Assembly: GCF_001298525.1 (NCBI RefSeq)
Contig: NZ_CP012678.1
Span: forward strand, 372,001-436,000
Direction: 5' to 3'
Length of the DNA: 64,000 nt
Origin: Psychrobacter urativorans
GTDB taxonomy: Bacteria; Pseudomonadota; Gammaproteobacteria; Pseudomonadales; Moraxellaceae
The notes under the pieces were generated by a model that made no database searches, was not told where the DNA came from, and was given only the letters and a program-made list of their open reading frames with translations. Below, piece by piece: positions 36,653 through 47,237 of this stretch. The stretch's first letter is position 1; each line of letters starts with the position of its first letter. The translations under genes were made by a program, and so were the position numbers.

Positions 36653-39600
36653 ATGCGCTTGATTGAACTACGCTTAAAAAACCTAAACTCCCTCAAAGGT
36701 GAGTGGCATATTGACTTCACCCACCCTGCGTTTGTTAATGAAGGGATTTTTGCCATTACCGGACAGACTGGGGCTGGTAAGACCACTATTTTGGATGCGA
36801 TTTGCTTAGCACTCTATAGCCAAACGCCGAGACTGGGTGATATTACGGCATCCTCTAACGAGATGATGACCCAAGGCACTGGCGAGTGTTGCGCTGAGGT
36901 GGTTATAGAAATTGGCGGCAGGCATTACCGCTGTTTTTGGTATCAGCATCGCGCGCATAAAAAACCTAAAGGCAAACTTGCTGCTATTATTCATGAAATC
37001 AGTGACGTGGCAACAGGGGACATCTTAGAGGATGCTAAGTCTAAAACAGCACCCTTTATTAAAGAATTGATTGGCATGGATTTTAGCCAATTTACCCGCT
37101 CCATTATGCTCGCACAAGGTGGCTTTGCCGCTTTTTTAAATTCAGATATTGCCGATAGAGCCGCGATATTAGAAAAAATTACTGGCACGGCTACTTATGC
37201 GCAAATCTCCAAAAACGTCTTTGAGAAGAAACGCGATAAAGAGCATGAACTTGCTAAATTACAAGCGGGCGTGGACAGTTTGCCCTTATTAAGTGCGGAA
37301 GAAGAAACGCAGCTGACCGCTGATTTACAAGCGCAGCAACGTTTACAAAAAACGCAGCGACAAGCGCTTAACGACGTCACTCAGCATCTGGACTGGCTGT
37401 CGGATATCGCGCAATTAAAACAACACTTAGCACAAAATTTAACCGCAGTAACGAGCGCCACTAAAGATGAGCAAGACTTTATTCCCAATGCTTTGCGCCT
37501 AAATGCCGCAAATAAAGCGCTTGAGATTGAAAGTGTTTTTCAAGCACTGACGCATAGTCGCGATATCAGCAAAAATCTTAACCATGAACATCACATTTTA
37601 CTCGATAAAATCCCTACGCAAACGACATTACTAGAACACGCTATTACCAGTTTTAACGCTGCCAGTGCGTCGGAAATACAACAGGCAAATGAGCTACGCG
37701 ATACCCTACCCATTATTGCTAGCGTGCGCCAACTCGATGCCCAGATACAGCAGCACACGCACACAGTAGCCACTGACACTCAGCGTCAGACTGTCTTGTC
37801 ATCGAGTATCCAGTACTTATCACAAGAGATGTCGACCCATCAAATAGCAGCGCAAAAAAATCAAAGTGAGCTGTCCCGCATCGAAAGCTATTTACATGAG
37901 CGTAGTGCACTCAATGGTATTGATAGCGATATTATTACCTTTAATAATCACTGTGCGCGCATAAAATCGCTGCTTCCAAGCAATCTTCAATCAAATGATA
38001 GTAAACAGGCATATCAAAATGCAAACCACCAGTTGCAACAACAACGCGCGACGCTCATAGAGCAGCAAGCAGCCGCCAACCAATTCATTGAACAAAAAAA
38101 ACAAGCACTCGACGCATTACAACAACAGCAAGCAGCCTTACTCCAAGATAAGTCGCCAAATGAGCTGCGCGCGCATATTGATGATATCAACGCCCTCACT
38201 CAGCACAGCGATCAACTGCGCTTTGGGCTACAACAGCTGACGGATGTCTCAGAAAAAATTACTCGCGGCAGCGCTGATATACCTGATATGCAGCACGCCT
38301 TGAGCGCGCTTCAGGCTGCCATCATTCATCATGAAGTAGATATCCAAACCGCAAAATCCCAACGTCAAGACACGCAAGCCTACCTTGAAGCCCTACAAAA
38401 AGTGGCGAAGCTTGAGAGTTATATTATCGAATTACAGGATGGCGAACCTTGTCCACTATGCGGCGCGCGCGAACATCCTTATGAAAATCAGCATCCTCTA
38501 TTGGACAGTCATCACAGTCAGCATGAGACCTCATTAACGGAGCAAACACGGCAAAAAATGATGGATATTGAGGTACTGATAGACACCTTAACGCACACGT
38601 TATCAGATGCTCAAAGCCAATATGCAGGCAAGCAAAATCAGCTACGACATGAAAACAATCAACTTGCCCTATTACGCACGCAAGCGCAAACGTTGTGTAC
38701 CGATATCAATGCACTAAGCACCGCAATGTTGAACACAATATTTGGTACAACGTTTAGGACAACCGAAGCGGGTGACACGGTTATTGAACCTATCCTGCAG
38801 TCGATAAAAGACATCAGTCATCAGATATTGACCGTTTCGCAGCAGTTCGATGGCGATACTGACGATAACTTAAGCATAAGCCCAAGCATAGATTCGCAAT
38901 TATTCAGGGACTTATTAGCTATAATCAACGACCCCAAAGTCGCACTAAATCAAAAAAAAGAACATATCAAAACGACGCTTAACCAATATGACCGCTTGTC
39001 TCAAACATTGACTGAGATGACCAAAGCACTTGACCATGCGCAACAGCAGCAACAGCATTCTCAAAATGACAATCATAAAATCACTACCGATATCAGGCTG
39101 AATACCCAAAGAATAGACGACATAGATAACGTGCTACAGGCAAATTTTGCGGAGCTGACCACCATAATAGCGGCGGTAGCCACTGTGATTGAAACCTATG
39201 CAGCTGATAACTATCACAGTCATCTAAACGGCTCAGTAACAGATGCCAATGCCCTCACCCGTGCCATAACTGATACGCTATCAGTATTAAATAACAGTAT
39301 TCAGGACAACATAGTTCTTAATCAGCAGGATAGCAATCTAGCTATTGAGCACTTGCGCCAGTTCAGTATGGCTTTAACCCAGCTAAAACAGCATTTTTAT
39401 ACTCAAAAAGACAGCGTCCAAACCCTACAAATAGAAAGTGGTCGATTAATAACGCTCATAGAAACCAAGCAAGTACAGCTAAATAATGAGTGCCTTGAGC
39501 TTAGCAAGCTTAATACTCGTATCGAAGCACAAATGACGGCGCTTACACAGTTGCAAGACGAGAGAACCCAAAAATTCGCTGATAAAGACCCTGATGACGA

Positions 39601-40657
39601 AAGTAGTCGTTTGCATACTACCTTTAATAACGCCCAGTCTAAAAAGACAGAAGCACAAAGTCAGCTAGATAAAAGTCAGCAGGCACTATCGCAATTACAA
39701 AGCCGCGCGCAGCAATTAGCCACTGAGCTTGACGCCATAGCTGGCACGCTACACACGCAAGAACGTGAATTTAGCCGCTTGTTAATACAATCACAGTTTG
39801 CTACTGAAACGGATTTCATCAATGCGCGACTGCCCAAAGCAACGCGCGATACACTGCAACAACAACACACCGCTATTGAACAGGCATTAAATCACGCCAA
39901 TCGGCAATGCAAGCAGACCCAGCAAGCGCTTGATGCCAAGTTATCGATGGCATTAACCGAACTGACCGATGAGAATCGAGACAGCCTTGCCAGCAAGCAT
40001 AATGAGCTTAAAACAGATATTGAGCAGCGCTTGGGTACAATTGGCGCGTTTGAGCAGCAATTAAGAGCCAATGAGCAACAGAAAATGGTACAGACCACGC
40101 AAAATACGGCTATTCATGCTCAAAAAGAAGCGCTACAAGTATGGCAACAGTTGTATGAGCTTATCGGTTCAGCAGATGGTAAAAAATACCGCAATTTTGC
40201 GCAAGGCTTGACCTTTCAAGTCATGATTAATCATGCCAATATGCAATTAAAGAAAATGAGCGACCGTTATTTATTGACACCTGATAATAATAATCCACTT
40301 GAGCTCAATGTGATTGATAATTATCAAGGGGGTGATATTCGTAGTACCAAAAACTTATCTGGCGGTGAAGGTTTTATTATCAGCCTTGCTCTAGCGCTTG
40401 GTTTATCGCAAATGGCAAGCCAAAATACGCGCGTCGATTCCCTATTTTTGGATGAAGGCTTTGGTACGCTTGATGAAGAATCACTGGATATTGCCCTTGA
40501 TACTTTGACCAACTTACAACAAGAGGGCAAGATAATCGGTATTATTTCTCATGTGCAAGCATTGAAGGCACGTATTTTTACCCAAATCCATGTCAAGAAA
40601 CTCTCAGGTGGCTATAGTGAAATTAGTGGTCAAGGTTGCTCTAGAGTCGCCAGTTAA
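36653..40657 (+). CDS. sbcC: Exonuclease SbcC (Rad50-type ATPase)
   Basis: This 1334-residue SMC-like protein has Walker A GQTGAGKT (residues 37-44), long Gln-rich coiled-coil arms, the zinc hook CPLC (Cys600 and Cys603), signature NLSGGEG near 1234 and Walker B SLFLDEGFGTLDEES near 1264. ATP binding brings the heads together so that SbcD can cut DNA. E. coli SbcC is about 1048 residues; the extra length is in the coiled coils. Together with sbcD it forms one operon. Confidence 0.95.
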   Translation: MRLIELRLKNLNSLKGEWHIDFTHPAFVNEGIFAITGQTGAGKTTILDAICLALYSQTPRLGDITASSNEMMTQGTGECCAEVVIEIGGRHYRCFWYQHRAHKKPKGKLAAIIHEISDVATGDILEDAKSKTAPFIKELIGMDFSQFTRSIMLAQGGFAAFLNSDIADRAAILEKITGTATYAQISKNVFEKKRDKEHELAKLQAGVDSLPLLSAEEETQLTADLQAQQRLQKTQRQALNDVTQHLDWLSDIAQLKQHLAQNLTAVTSATKDEQDFIPNALRLNAANKALEIESVFQALTHSRDISKNLNHEHHILLDKIPTQTTLLEHAITSFNAASASEIQQANELRDTLPIIASVRQLDAQIQQHTHTVATDTQRQTVLSSSIQYLSQEMSTHQIAAQKNQSELSRIESYLHERSALNGIDSDIITFNNHCARIKSLLPSNLQSNDSKQAYQNANHQLQQQRATLIEQQAAANQFIEQKKQALDALQQQQAALLQDKSPNELRAHIDDINALTQHSDQLRFGLQQLTDVSEKITRGSADIPDMQHALSALQAAIIHHEVDIQTAKSQRQDTQAYLEALQKVAKLESYIIELQDGEPCPLCGAREHPYENQHPLLDSHHSQHETSLTEQTRQKMMDIEVLIDTLTHTLSDAQSQYAGKQNQLRHENNQLALLRTQAQTLCTDINALSTAMLNTIFGTTFRTTEAGDTVIEPILQSIKDISHQILTVSQQFDGDTDDNLSISPSIDSQLFRDLLAIINDPKVALNQKKEHIKTTLNQYDRLSQTLTEMTKALDHAQQQQQHSQNDNHKITTDIRLNTQRIDDIDNVLQANFAELTTIIAAVATVIETYAADNYHSHLNGSVTDANALTRAITDTLSVLNNSIQDNIVLNQQDSNLAIEHLRQFSMALTQLKQHFYTQKDSVQTLQIESGRLITLIETKQVQLNNECLELSKLNTRIEAQMTALTQLQDERTQKFADKDPDDESSRLHTTFNNAQSKKTEAQSQLDKSQQALSQLQSRAQQLATELDAIAGTLHTQEREFSRLLIQSQFATETDFINARLPKATRDTLQQQHTAIEQALNHANRQCKQTQQALDAKLSMALTELTDENRDSLASKHNELKTDIEQRLGTIGAFEQQLRANEQQKMVQTTQNTAIHAQKEALQVWQQLYELIGSADGKKYRNFAQGLTFQVMINHANMQLKKMSDRYLLTPDNNNPLELNVIDNYQGGDIRSTKNLSGGEGFIISLALALGLSQMASQNTRVDSLFLDEGFGTLDEESLDIALDTLTNLQQEGKIIGIISHVQALKARIFTQIHVKKLSGGYSEISGQGCSRVAS

Positions 40658-40679
40658 AGCATTGAGGTAAGGGGGGTGT

Positions 40680-41736
40680 ATGACAACGCTTCAGACTATG
40701 GCTATGATTGTGATGATGATGAAAACCAACCTTAATCGCGCTAAAGCAATTGTCCTACCTATTAGTTTGTCGATTTTGGCTTTGACGGTGACGACCCCAG
40801 CATCAGCATCGATAAACTGTGCTGATACCTTGCCGAGTAGTTATTTTAAACGCATTGATGATAAGCAAAAATTTGCCGGCAAGCTAGGCACTTTAGCAAA
40901 TGGCACTCAGCAGCTGCAAGACCAAACTGGTAGCGTTGTTTTAGATAAATTAAGCAATGCCTACGTACTGATGAACAAATACGTCTGGGCGCAGCGGCAG
41001 GGCAAACAAGGGATAGTCACTGCGACTACCAGTAAAAACCAGTGCTAAGCAATCTAAACAACTTCAACAAAAAACTCAAGTCCCTACTCCACGGCTGCGT
41101 GCAGCAAGAGCACCACGCGCCCTACTACCTGCTGCTATCAGCCACGCCCATTATAATAGTAATAAAGATCGCGACTATTTTGTGATTGCCTCGGCTGGCA
41201 TGAAAAAAGCACCCATCAAAGTAGGCTTGTTAGATGATAAAGGCACGTGGGTGGTTCCTCAGGTTTATGATGCACTACAACCCTTAAATCCTTGTACCGA
41301 TAAACCCTTATATCTGCAAGTCCGCTTGCAACAAAAAACCGCACTTATTAATCAGCAGCATAAAATTATTATTCCGTTTGCGCCCAATCAGCATTTGGAA
41401 GCTTTTAATAGTAATGTGACACCGCTACTATTTTTACGCAGCACTTTGGTTGCAGGCAGTACCGCAACAGGATTTAGTGAAGATATCAAAGACGAGATTG
41501 TTAGCGCGCAAATTGTTGATGACACTGGTAAATTACGCTTAGCATCAAGTGCGCCCATTACCAAATTGCTTTATCACCAGCTGTATATGTATCAGCAGGC
41601 AGGTAAATATGGCGTTATAAACAATCAAGCAAAAGTTATCTTTGCACCGCAATTCACCCGCTATCGCGATGACGGGGATAAAGTATGGGTAGAAAAAAAT
41701 GGCAAAATGGTACGTTTAGAGCCACTTATTAAATAA
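40680..41736 (+). pseudogene. WG-repeat-like exported protein broken by one frameshift
   Basis: The first frame (40680-41048) has a signal peptide (hydrophobic LPISLSILALTVTTPASA) and then YFKRIDDKQKFAGKLG. It stops just after a run of five A at 41034-41038. Removing one A joins it to a second frame that runs to 41736 without a stop (SAKQSKQLQQKTQ..., then GLLDDKGTWVVPQVYDAL and KYGVINNQAKVIFAPQF). These are the Trp/Gly-type repeat units of the WG family. The ribosome site AAGGGGGG precedes ATG 40680. Either a recent frameshift, phase variation or a sequencing error would fit. The intact protein would be about 350 residues. Confidence 0.75.
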
Positions 41737-41790
41737 GAAACTTAATAGTCTTATTAACATGACAATAAACAGTTGTTTTAGTTACGGATA

Positions 41791-44700
41791 TTATTTCACC
41801 ACTAAACCACTGATTTCACTCATCAATACTGATAAGGTCGATAAACCAACGACATTACCATCACGACTTGCCAGCTCATTCAGCTTTTGCATTTCTGCTT
41901 GTACAGCGACAAGTGAGTTATTGTGGCGAGCTTTCCAGTCAATAAATGCTTGTGCGGGATTTGGCTGTGACAGTAGCGTGTCCATCAATAAGCGTATACC
42001 GCGTGTGACTTCATTTGCGAGCGCATGACGGGCACGGCGATCCCAATAGTCGTGCTGTGGTAAGTTGGCGATATTGTTAATCATCCAATCAAGTTGCAAC
42101 ACTTGATACGCTTCAAAATATAATGCCGCAATCTCAGCGACCGGTCGCTCGTAACGCTCTGCAAGGCGCGCCGTATCAAGGGCATCAACATGATATGGCA
42201 ACATGGCAAATAGCGTGGCATCACTGTCAGACAAACCATCTTGCATTAAGCTTGTGGTTTCTTGTTGCAAATGCTGAGCAAACTCTTGCTCGATAAAGCC
42301 ACCTTTTTGGGTCAATTGCGCAACGCTACCGACAAAGCGTCCAATCAAATCATTGACGTTCAAGTCTGGACCAAAGGCATTGATAAACCATATCACGCCA
42401 CTCTCGATAGCATCACGTAACCGCAGCTCTAGCTGTAACAAGCGCGTGGCATCTACTCTATTATCCAATGCTTCAAGCAACTGCCAAACAACGGGCACTT
42501 CAAAAACTTCACGCGTTATCGTATAAGCTCGGATGATAGTCGCTAGTGGCTGACCTGTTTCTTCCGTTAAGCGGAATAACGCTTCGATACCGAGGCGATT
42601 GACCACGCTATTGGTCAGATACGTGCTGATGATTTCGCGGTGCAAACGGTGTTCGACCATTTCATTGAAGAAACGATCGGACAGCTCAGCGGGGAAATAT
42701 TTGCGTAACTCATTGACGAAATAAGGCGCATCAGGCACATCGGATAATAACAAATTATCATAGACCCACATTTTACCATACGCCAATACCACTGCCAGTT
42801 CAGGATTGGTCAAGCCTTTACCCGCTTTTTGGCGACGAGCGATTTCATCATCTGCTGGCAAGTATTCAATCGCTCGGTCAAGACGCTGCTCCGCCTCTAA
42901 CAGTTGAATAAAGCGCTGATGATCGCTTAAATTAGCCGCGGCGCGCAGATGACTCAGCTCAATCGCTTGCGGTTGCAGATAGTTTTGGCGCAATACCAAT
43001 TCTGCAACGGTATCGGTCATACTCTCTAACAGCTCGTTACGCTGCTCAAGGGTCATTTTTCCTTCTTCAACGACTTTGCCAAGCAAGATTTTAATATTTA
43101 CTTCATGATCCGAGCAGTTGACGCCGCCTGAATTATCAATGGCATCGGTATAAATACGACCACCCGTTTGCGCATATTCGATACGACCGCGTTGGGTAAA
43201 GCCTAAGTTACCGCCTTCACCAACAATCGCACAGCGTAGCTCGCCACCATTTACGCGTACCGCATCATTCGCACGGTCACCCACATCGGCATTGGTTTCA
43301 GCCGCACTTTTGACATAAGTGCCGATGCCACCATTCCAAATCAAATCAACCGGCGCACGTAGCAAGGCGCTGATAAAATCATTGGGCGCAAGGCTGTCCT
43401 CATTAATCGCAAAAAGTGCTTTCATCTCAGGAGTAATAGCAATGGTTTTGTCAGTACGGGCAAACACACCGCCGCCTTGGCTAATCAATGATTTGTTATA
43501 ATCTTCCCATGTTGAGCGTGGCAGTTTAAACAAACGCTCGCGTTCTGCATAAGACGTTGCCGTATCTGGATTGGGGTCGATAAAAATATGTAAATGGTTA
43601 AATGCCGCCACTAGCTTAGTGTGCGTTGAGCGCAACATACCATTACCAAAGACATCACCGCTCATATCACCAATACCTATCACGGTAAAATCATCTTGAT
43701 TTTGAATATCCATGCCGCGCATTCGGAAGTGACGTTTTACTGACTCCCAACCGCCACGCGCTGTAATTCCCATGGCTTTATGGTCGTAACCGACCGAACC
43801 ACCAGAGGCAAATGCATCGCCTAGCCAAAAGTTATATTCTGCAGATAGCGCATTGGCAATATCCGAAAATGTAGCCGTGCCTTTATCAGCAGCAACCACC
43901 AAATAAGGGTCATCGTCATCATGACGCACGGTATTGGCTGGCGGGACAATTTTTCCATCAACGATATTATCGGTGACATCGAGCATGCCACGTAGGAATG
44001 CTTGATAACAGGCAATGCCTTCCGCTTGAAATGCTTCGCGTCCATCTGCCATGCTTTTGGTTTTGACGATAAAGCCGCCTTTAGAACCAACGGGCACAAT
44101 CACCGCGTTTTTGACCATTTGCGCTTTGACTAAGCCCAACACTTCCGTACGGAAATCTTCTGCTCGATCTGACCAGCGTAATCCGCCTCGTGCTGCCTTG
44201 CCGCCACGCATATGTACCGCTTCCACGCGCGGTGAATAAACGAATATTTCAAACATTAGCTTTGGTTTTGGTAAATTAGGAATTGCCGATGCTAAGAATT
44301 TAAACGACAAGCGGTCTTTACGCTCGCCATTGCTATCGACTTGATAAAAATTGGTACGCAGCATAGCGTTAATTAAATCTAGATACCAATGCAGAATACG
44401 ATCTTCATCTAAACTATCCACTTCTGCCAGCGCGGTGATGATTTGTTCTTGAAACTGTGCCATTTTCTCAGCACGCTCGCTAGCGCTATACTGCGGATTC
44501 ATTTTTGCATCGAACAATTCTGCCAACAGCACACTAATGGCACTGTATTTAATCATTGTCTGTCGGATATAACGTATCGAAAACCCAGCACGCGCTTGGT
44601 GCATATAACGCGACAAGGCTCGCAGTACCACCACATCATAAGTATCTAACTTGGTGGTTAACACTAGCTCATTAAAGCCATCATCATCGACACGCCCAGC

Positions 44701-45159
44701 CCAAATCTCTTGTAAGCTGTTTTCAAACTGGCTGCGCACCACTTGCATATCGACATTATCAACATGCGCTAAGGTAAGCTCATACTCTTGCATCCAAATC
44801 GGCTGCCCTTCTAAATCAAAGGTATAAGTATGCGCGGTGATAACTGCCACCCCGAAGTTCTCAAGAACAGGCAAGACATCAGACAAAGTTACCGGCTGCT
44901 GATTGCCATAGAGCTTTAAATGTAGCTGATTTTCAGCATCGGTTGTTGACTGATATAAATGCCAAATCATAGGTTGGGTATCGGTTAAGCTTAATAAACG
45001 CTCAATATCTTCATGTGCCGTTTTATCATCAAAACGCATTTGATACGCATTCGGGACATAATGTAAAAAACGCTCAAGCAACGATGACACAGTTTGCGTT
45101 TTATTTTTCAGGTCATTCTCAGTAGCAGATGTTTGGGTCATATGCGAAGATTTTGGCAT
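41791..45159 (-). CDS. gdhB: NAD-specific glutamate dehydrogenase, short form of the large class
   Basis: This 1122-residue enzyme belongs to the large NAD-GDH class that turns glutamate into 2-oxoglutarate and ammonia. The catalytic region carries GGKAARGGLRWSDRAEDFRTEVLGL, QMVKNAVIVPVGSKGGF and DLIWNGGIGTYVKS; the NAD-binding part and the helical C-terminus follow. Typical members are about 1600 residues, with N-terminal ACT-like regulatory domains; here most of that region is missing, and the protein starts near LLERFLHYVPNAY. A similar shorter enzyme has been studied from an Antarctic Psychrobacter. It is monocistronic. gdhB is used by analogy. Confidence 0.88.
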   Translation of the reverse strand: MPKSSHMTQTSATENDLKNKTQTVSSLLERFLHYVPNAYQMRFDDKTAHEDIERLLSLTDTQPMIWHLYQSTTDAENQLHLKLYGNQQPVTLSDVLPVLENFGVAVITAHTYTFDLEGQPIWMQEYELTLAHVDNVDMQVVRSQFENSLQEIWAGRVDDDGFNELVLTTKLDTYDVVVLRALSRYMHQARAGFSIRYIRQTMIKYSAISVLLAELFDAKMNPQYSASERAEKMAQFQEQIITALAEVDSLDEDRILHWYLDLINAMLRTNFYQVDSNGERKDRLSFKFLASAIPNLPKPKLMFEIFVYSPRVEAVHMRGGKAARGGLRWSDRAEDFRTEVLGLVKAQMVKNAVIVPVGSKGGFIVKTKSMADGREAFQAEGIACYQAFLRGMLDVTDNIVDGKIVPPANTVRHDDDDPYLVVAADKGTATFSDIANALSAEYNFWLGDAFASGGSVGYDHKAMGITARGGWESVKRHFRMRGMDIQNQDDFTVIGIGDMSGDVFGNGMLRSTHTKLVAAFNHLHIFIDPNPDTATSYAERERLFKLPRSTWEDYNKSLISQGGGVFARTDKTIAITPEMKALFAINEDSLAPNDFISALLRAPVDLIWNGGIGTYVKSAAETNADVGDRANDAVRVNGGELRCAIVGEGGNLGFTQRGRIEYAQTGGRIYTDAIDNSGGVNCSDHEVNIKILLGKVVEEGKMTLEQRNELLESMTDTVAELVLRQNYLQPQAIELSHLRAAANLSDHQRFIQLLEAEQRLDRAIEYLPADDEIARRQKAGKGLTNPELAVVLAYGKMWVYDNLLLSDVPDAPYFVNELRKYFPAELSDRFFNEMVEHRLHREIISTYLTNSVVNRLGIEALFRLTEETGQPLATIIRAYTITREVFEVPVVWQLLEALDNRVDATRLLQLELRLRDAIESGVIWFINAFGPDLNVNDLIGRFVGSVAQLTQKGGFIEQEFAQHLQQETTSLMQDGLSDSDATLFAMLPYHVDALDTARLAERYERPVAEIAALYFEAYQVLQLDWMINNIANLPQHDYWDRRARHALANEVTRGIRLLMDTLLSQPNPAQAFIDWKARHNNSLVAVQAEMQKLNELASRDGNVVGLSTLSVLMSEISGLVVK

Positions 45160-45633
45160 AACACCGATCCTTTTTTATGAAAAGTAATGAATATTATTTC
45201 AGTTAGTATTTACGCTATGTTTTAGATTTAGTTTATGCTTTATTTACCCATTAGATTGTAACGCACCTGCTGTCATAGCTGATGCTTACAACATCATTTC
45301 ATGAGTCATAACTTCTCTAATAACATTTATTAATAGGACGTATAAATTTTATTCTACTAATCATTCATAGTTTACTCTACCGCTTAGCTCCCATGACGTT
45401 TCTTATCTAATTATCAAACAAATTTTTACTTTTAATAGCTGAGTTTATGTTAGCTGCCAAAACCTTGTTATCATTGCGTGCCGACAAGTGGATACAAATG
45501 GCAATCAAGGTCAATTTTTTGTTAGAATACGGCAAGATATTTAATGATGAGCTAACGATAAAATACAACGTCGTTATTAACGCAGTCGCTATTAAATAGC
45601 TATTAACTCTTAACGCTAAGGGCAAGATGTATG
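45160..45633. other. Intergenic region between the GDH gene and purD
   Basis: No gene is supported in this 474-bp divergent region. A minus-strand frame at 45407-45682 overlaps the purD start and shows no features. Promoters for both genes should lie here. Confidence 0.4.
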
Positions 45634-46950
45634 ATGAATATTTTAGTGATTGGCGCAGGTGGTCGCGAACACGCATTGGCATGGCAGTGTGCTAAAGATG
45701 CTAATGTGCAACAAGTCTACGTCGCTCCGGGTAATGCGGGCACAGCTTTTGAGCATAAATGTAAAAATGTTATTTTAGATGCTGCTGCCAGTGCTTCTGA
45801 TCACAGTCCAGTCATCAATTTTTGCAAAAATAATGCGATTGACATGGTTATCGTTGGTCCTGAAGCGCCATTAGTGACAGGTATTATCGATGCGTGCCGT
45901 GATGCGGGTATACGAGCTTGGGGTCCGACTGCGTATTGTGCCCAACTAGAAGGCTCAAAAACTTTTGCCAAAGAATTTATGGCAGCTAACAATATTCCCA
46001 CTGCCGCTTATCAAGGCTTTACCGATGTCGTCAGCGCCAAAGCCTATATTGATGAGCAAGGCGCCCCGATTGTGATTAAAGCCGATGGTCTTGCCGCTGG
46101 TAAAGGCGTTATCGTTGCTGAAACCATTGAGCAAGCTTATGCTGCGATTGAGGATATGCTCGCCGACAATAAGTTTGGCGATGCGGGCAGTCGTGTGGTG
46201 ATTGAGCAGTTTTTACAAGGGGAAGAAGCCAGCTTTATTTGTATGATTGATGGCGAGAATATCTTGCCAATGGCGACCAGCCAAGATCATAAACGTGCCT
46301 TCGAAGGCGATACTGGACCGAATACTGGTGGTATGGGTGCCTATTCTCCTGCCCCAGTGGTTACTCAAGAGATTCATGATAAGGTCATGGCACAAGTGAT
46401 TCAGCCTGTCGTTGATGCCATGAAAGCTGCCGGTCATCCTTATACTGGGTTTTTATATGCGGGTCTGATGATTGATGAATCAGGCAATCCTTTTGTAATT
46501 GAATTTAATTGCCGTTTCGGTGACCCAGAAACACAGCCTATTTTAATGCGTCTACAGTCTTCAATGGTAGATTTGGTGAGTCAAGGATTAGCAGGACAAT
46601 TACCTAAGCAAGCAAAATGGGATGCGCGCCCTGCTCTTGGTATTGTTGTGGCGTCTAAAGGATATCCTGAGTCTTCTTCTAAAGGCGATTCTATTACTGG
46701 ATTACCAGCGCTTAGCACTGACCCTCATAAATCAGTAAAAGTATTTCATGCGGGTACAGCGATTAATCCTAATGATGAGCAATCGGTAGTTACTGATGGC
46801 GGGCGCGTATTATGTGTCACTGCCTTAGCCGATAGTATTTTAGAGGCGCAACAAGCCGCACTTTCGGTTACTGCTGCCATTAGCTTTGATGGCGCACATT
46901 ATCGCCGTGATATTGGGCATCATGCGATTGCACGTGAGCTTGCTAAATAA
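45634..46950 (+). CDS. purD: Phosphoribosylamine-glycine ligase
   Basis: This 438-residue ATP-grasp enzyme catalyses the second step of purine synthesis, joining glycine to phosphoribosylamine. It opens with MNILVIGAGGREHALAW, and has VVGPEAPL, PIVIKADGLAAGKGV in the ATP-binding loop, TGPNTGGMGAYSPAP and FVIEFNCRFGDPETQ. The length matches the family (about 430). AAGGGCAAG lies upstream; ATGs at 45631 and 45634 are both usable. A hairpin at 47028-47054 follows. Confidence 0.95.
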   Translation: MNILVIGAGGREHALAWQCAKDANVQQVYVAPGNAGTAFEHKCKNVILDAAASASDHSPVINFCKNNAIDMVIVGPEAPLVTGIIDACRDAGIRAWGPTAYCAQLEGSKTFAKEFMAANNIPTAAYQGFTDVVSAKAYIDEQGAPIVIKADGLAAGKGVIVAETIEQAYAAIEDMLADNKFGDAGSRVVIEQFLQGEEASFICMIDGENILPMATSQDHKRAFEGDTGPNTGGMGAYSPAPVVTQEIHDKVMAQVIQPVVDAMKAAGHPYTGFLYAGLMIDESGNPFVIEFNCRFGDPETQPILMRLQSSMVDLVSQGLAGQLPKQAKWDARPALGIVVASKGYPESSSKGDSITGLPALSTDPHKSVKVFHAGTAINPNDEQSVVTDGGRVLCVTALADSILEAQQAALSVTAAISFDGAHYRRDIGHHAIARELAK

Positions 46951-47027
46951 TTAAGAGCTCAGTAATTAATAGCTCAATAATTAATAAATGATGATTAAAA
47001 CGTTTATGAGCTTTTTATACTTTAATA

Positions 47028-47054
47028 TTTGACCTAGTGCTACACTAGGTCAAA
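47028..47054 (+). terminator. Hairpin downstream of purD
   Basis: TTTGACCTAGTG (47028-47039) and CACTAGGTCAAA (47043-47054) form a perfect 12-bp stem with a 3-nt loop. Only a short T tract follows, so termination is plausible but not certain. Confidence 0.5.
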
Positions 47055-47237
47055 ATCTTTGATATTTTACGATTCATCTTATTATCATTTACAAGAAGTA
47101 GCATTACCAAGTCACTGAAATAAGCTATTTATAGCTTACGAAGCCATCGTACTTTGTATTATACAATTTTGTATGTCAGCGTCATCTTTCCCTTGTATTG
47201 CAGGTCTTCAGCCCGCAAATCATTATTAACCTGATGA

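Noticed and set aside
45407..45682. 91-residue minus-strand frame overlapping the purD start
   Set aside because: No supporting motif, and it overlaps a strong gene start.
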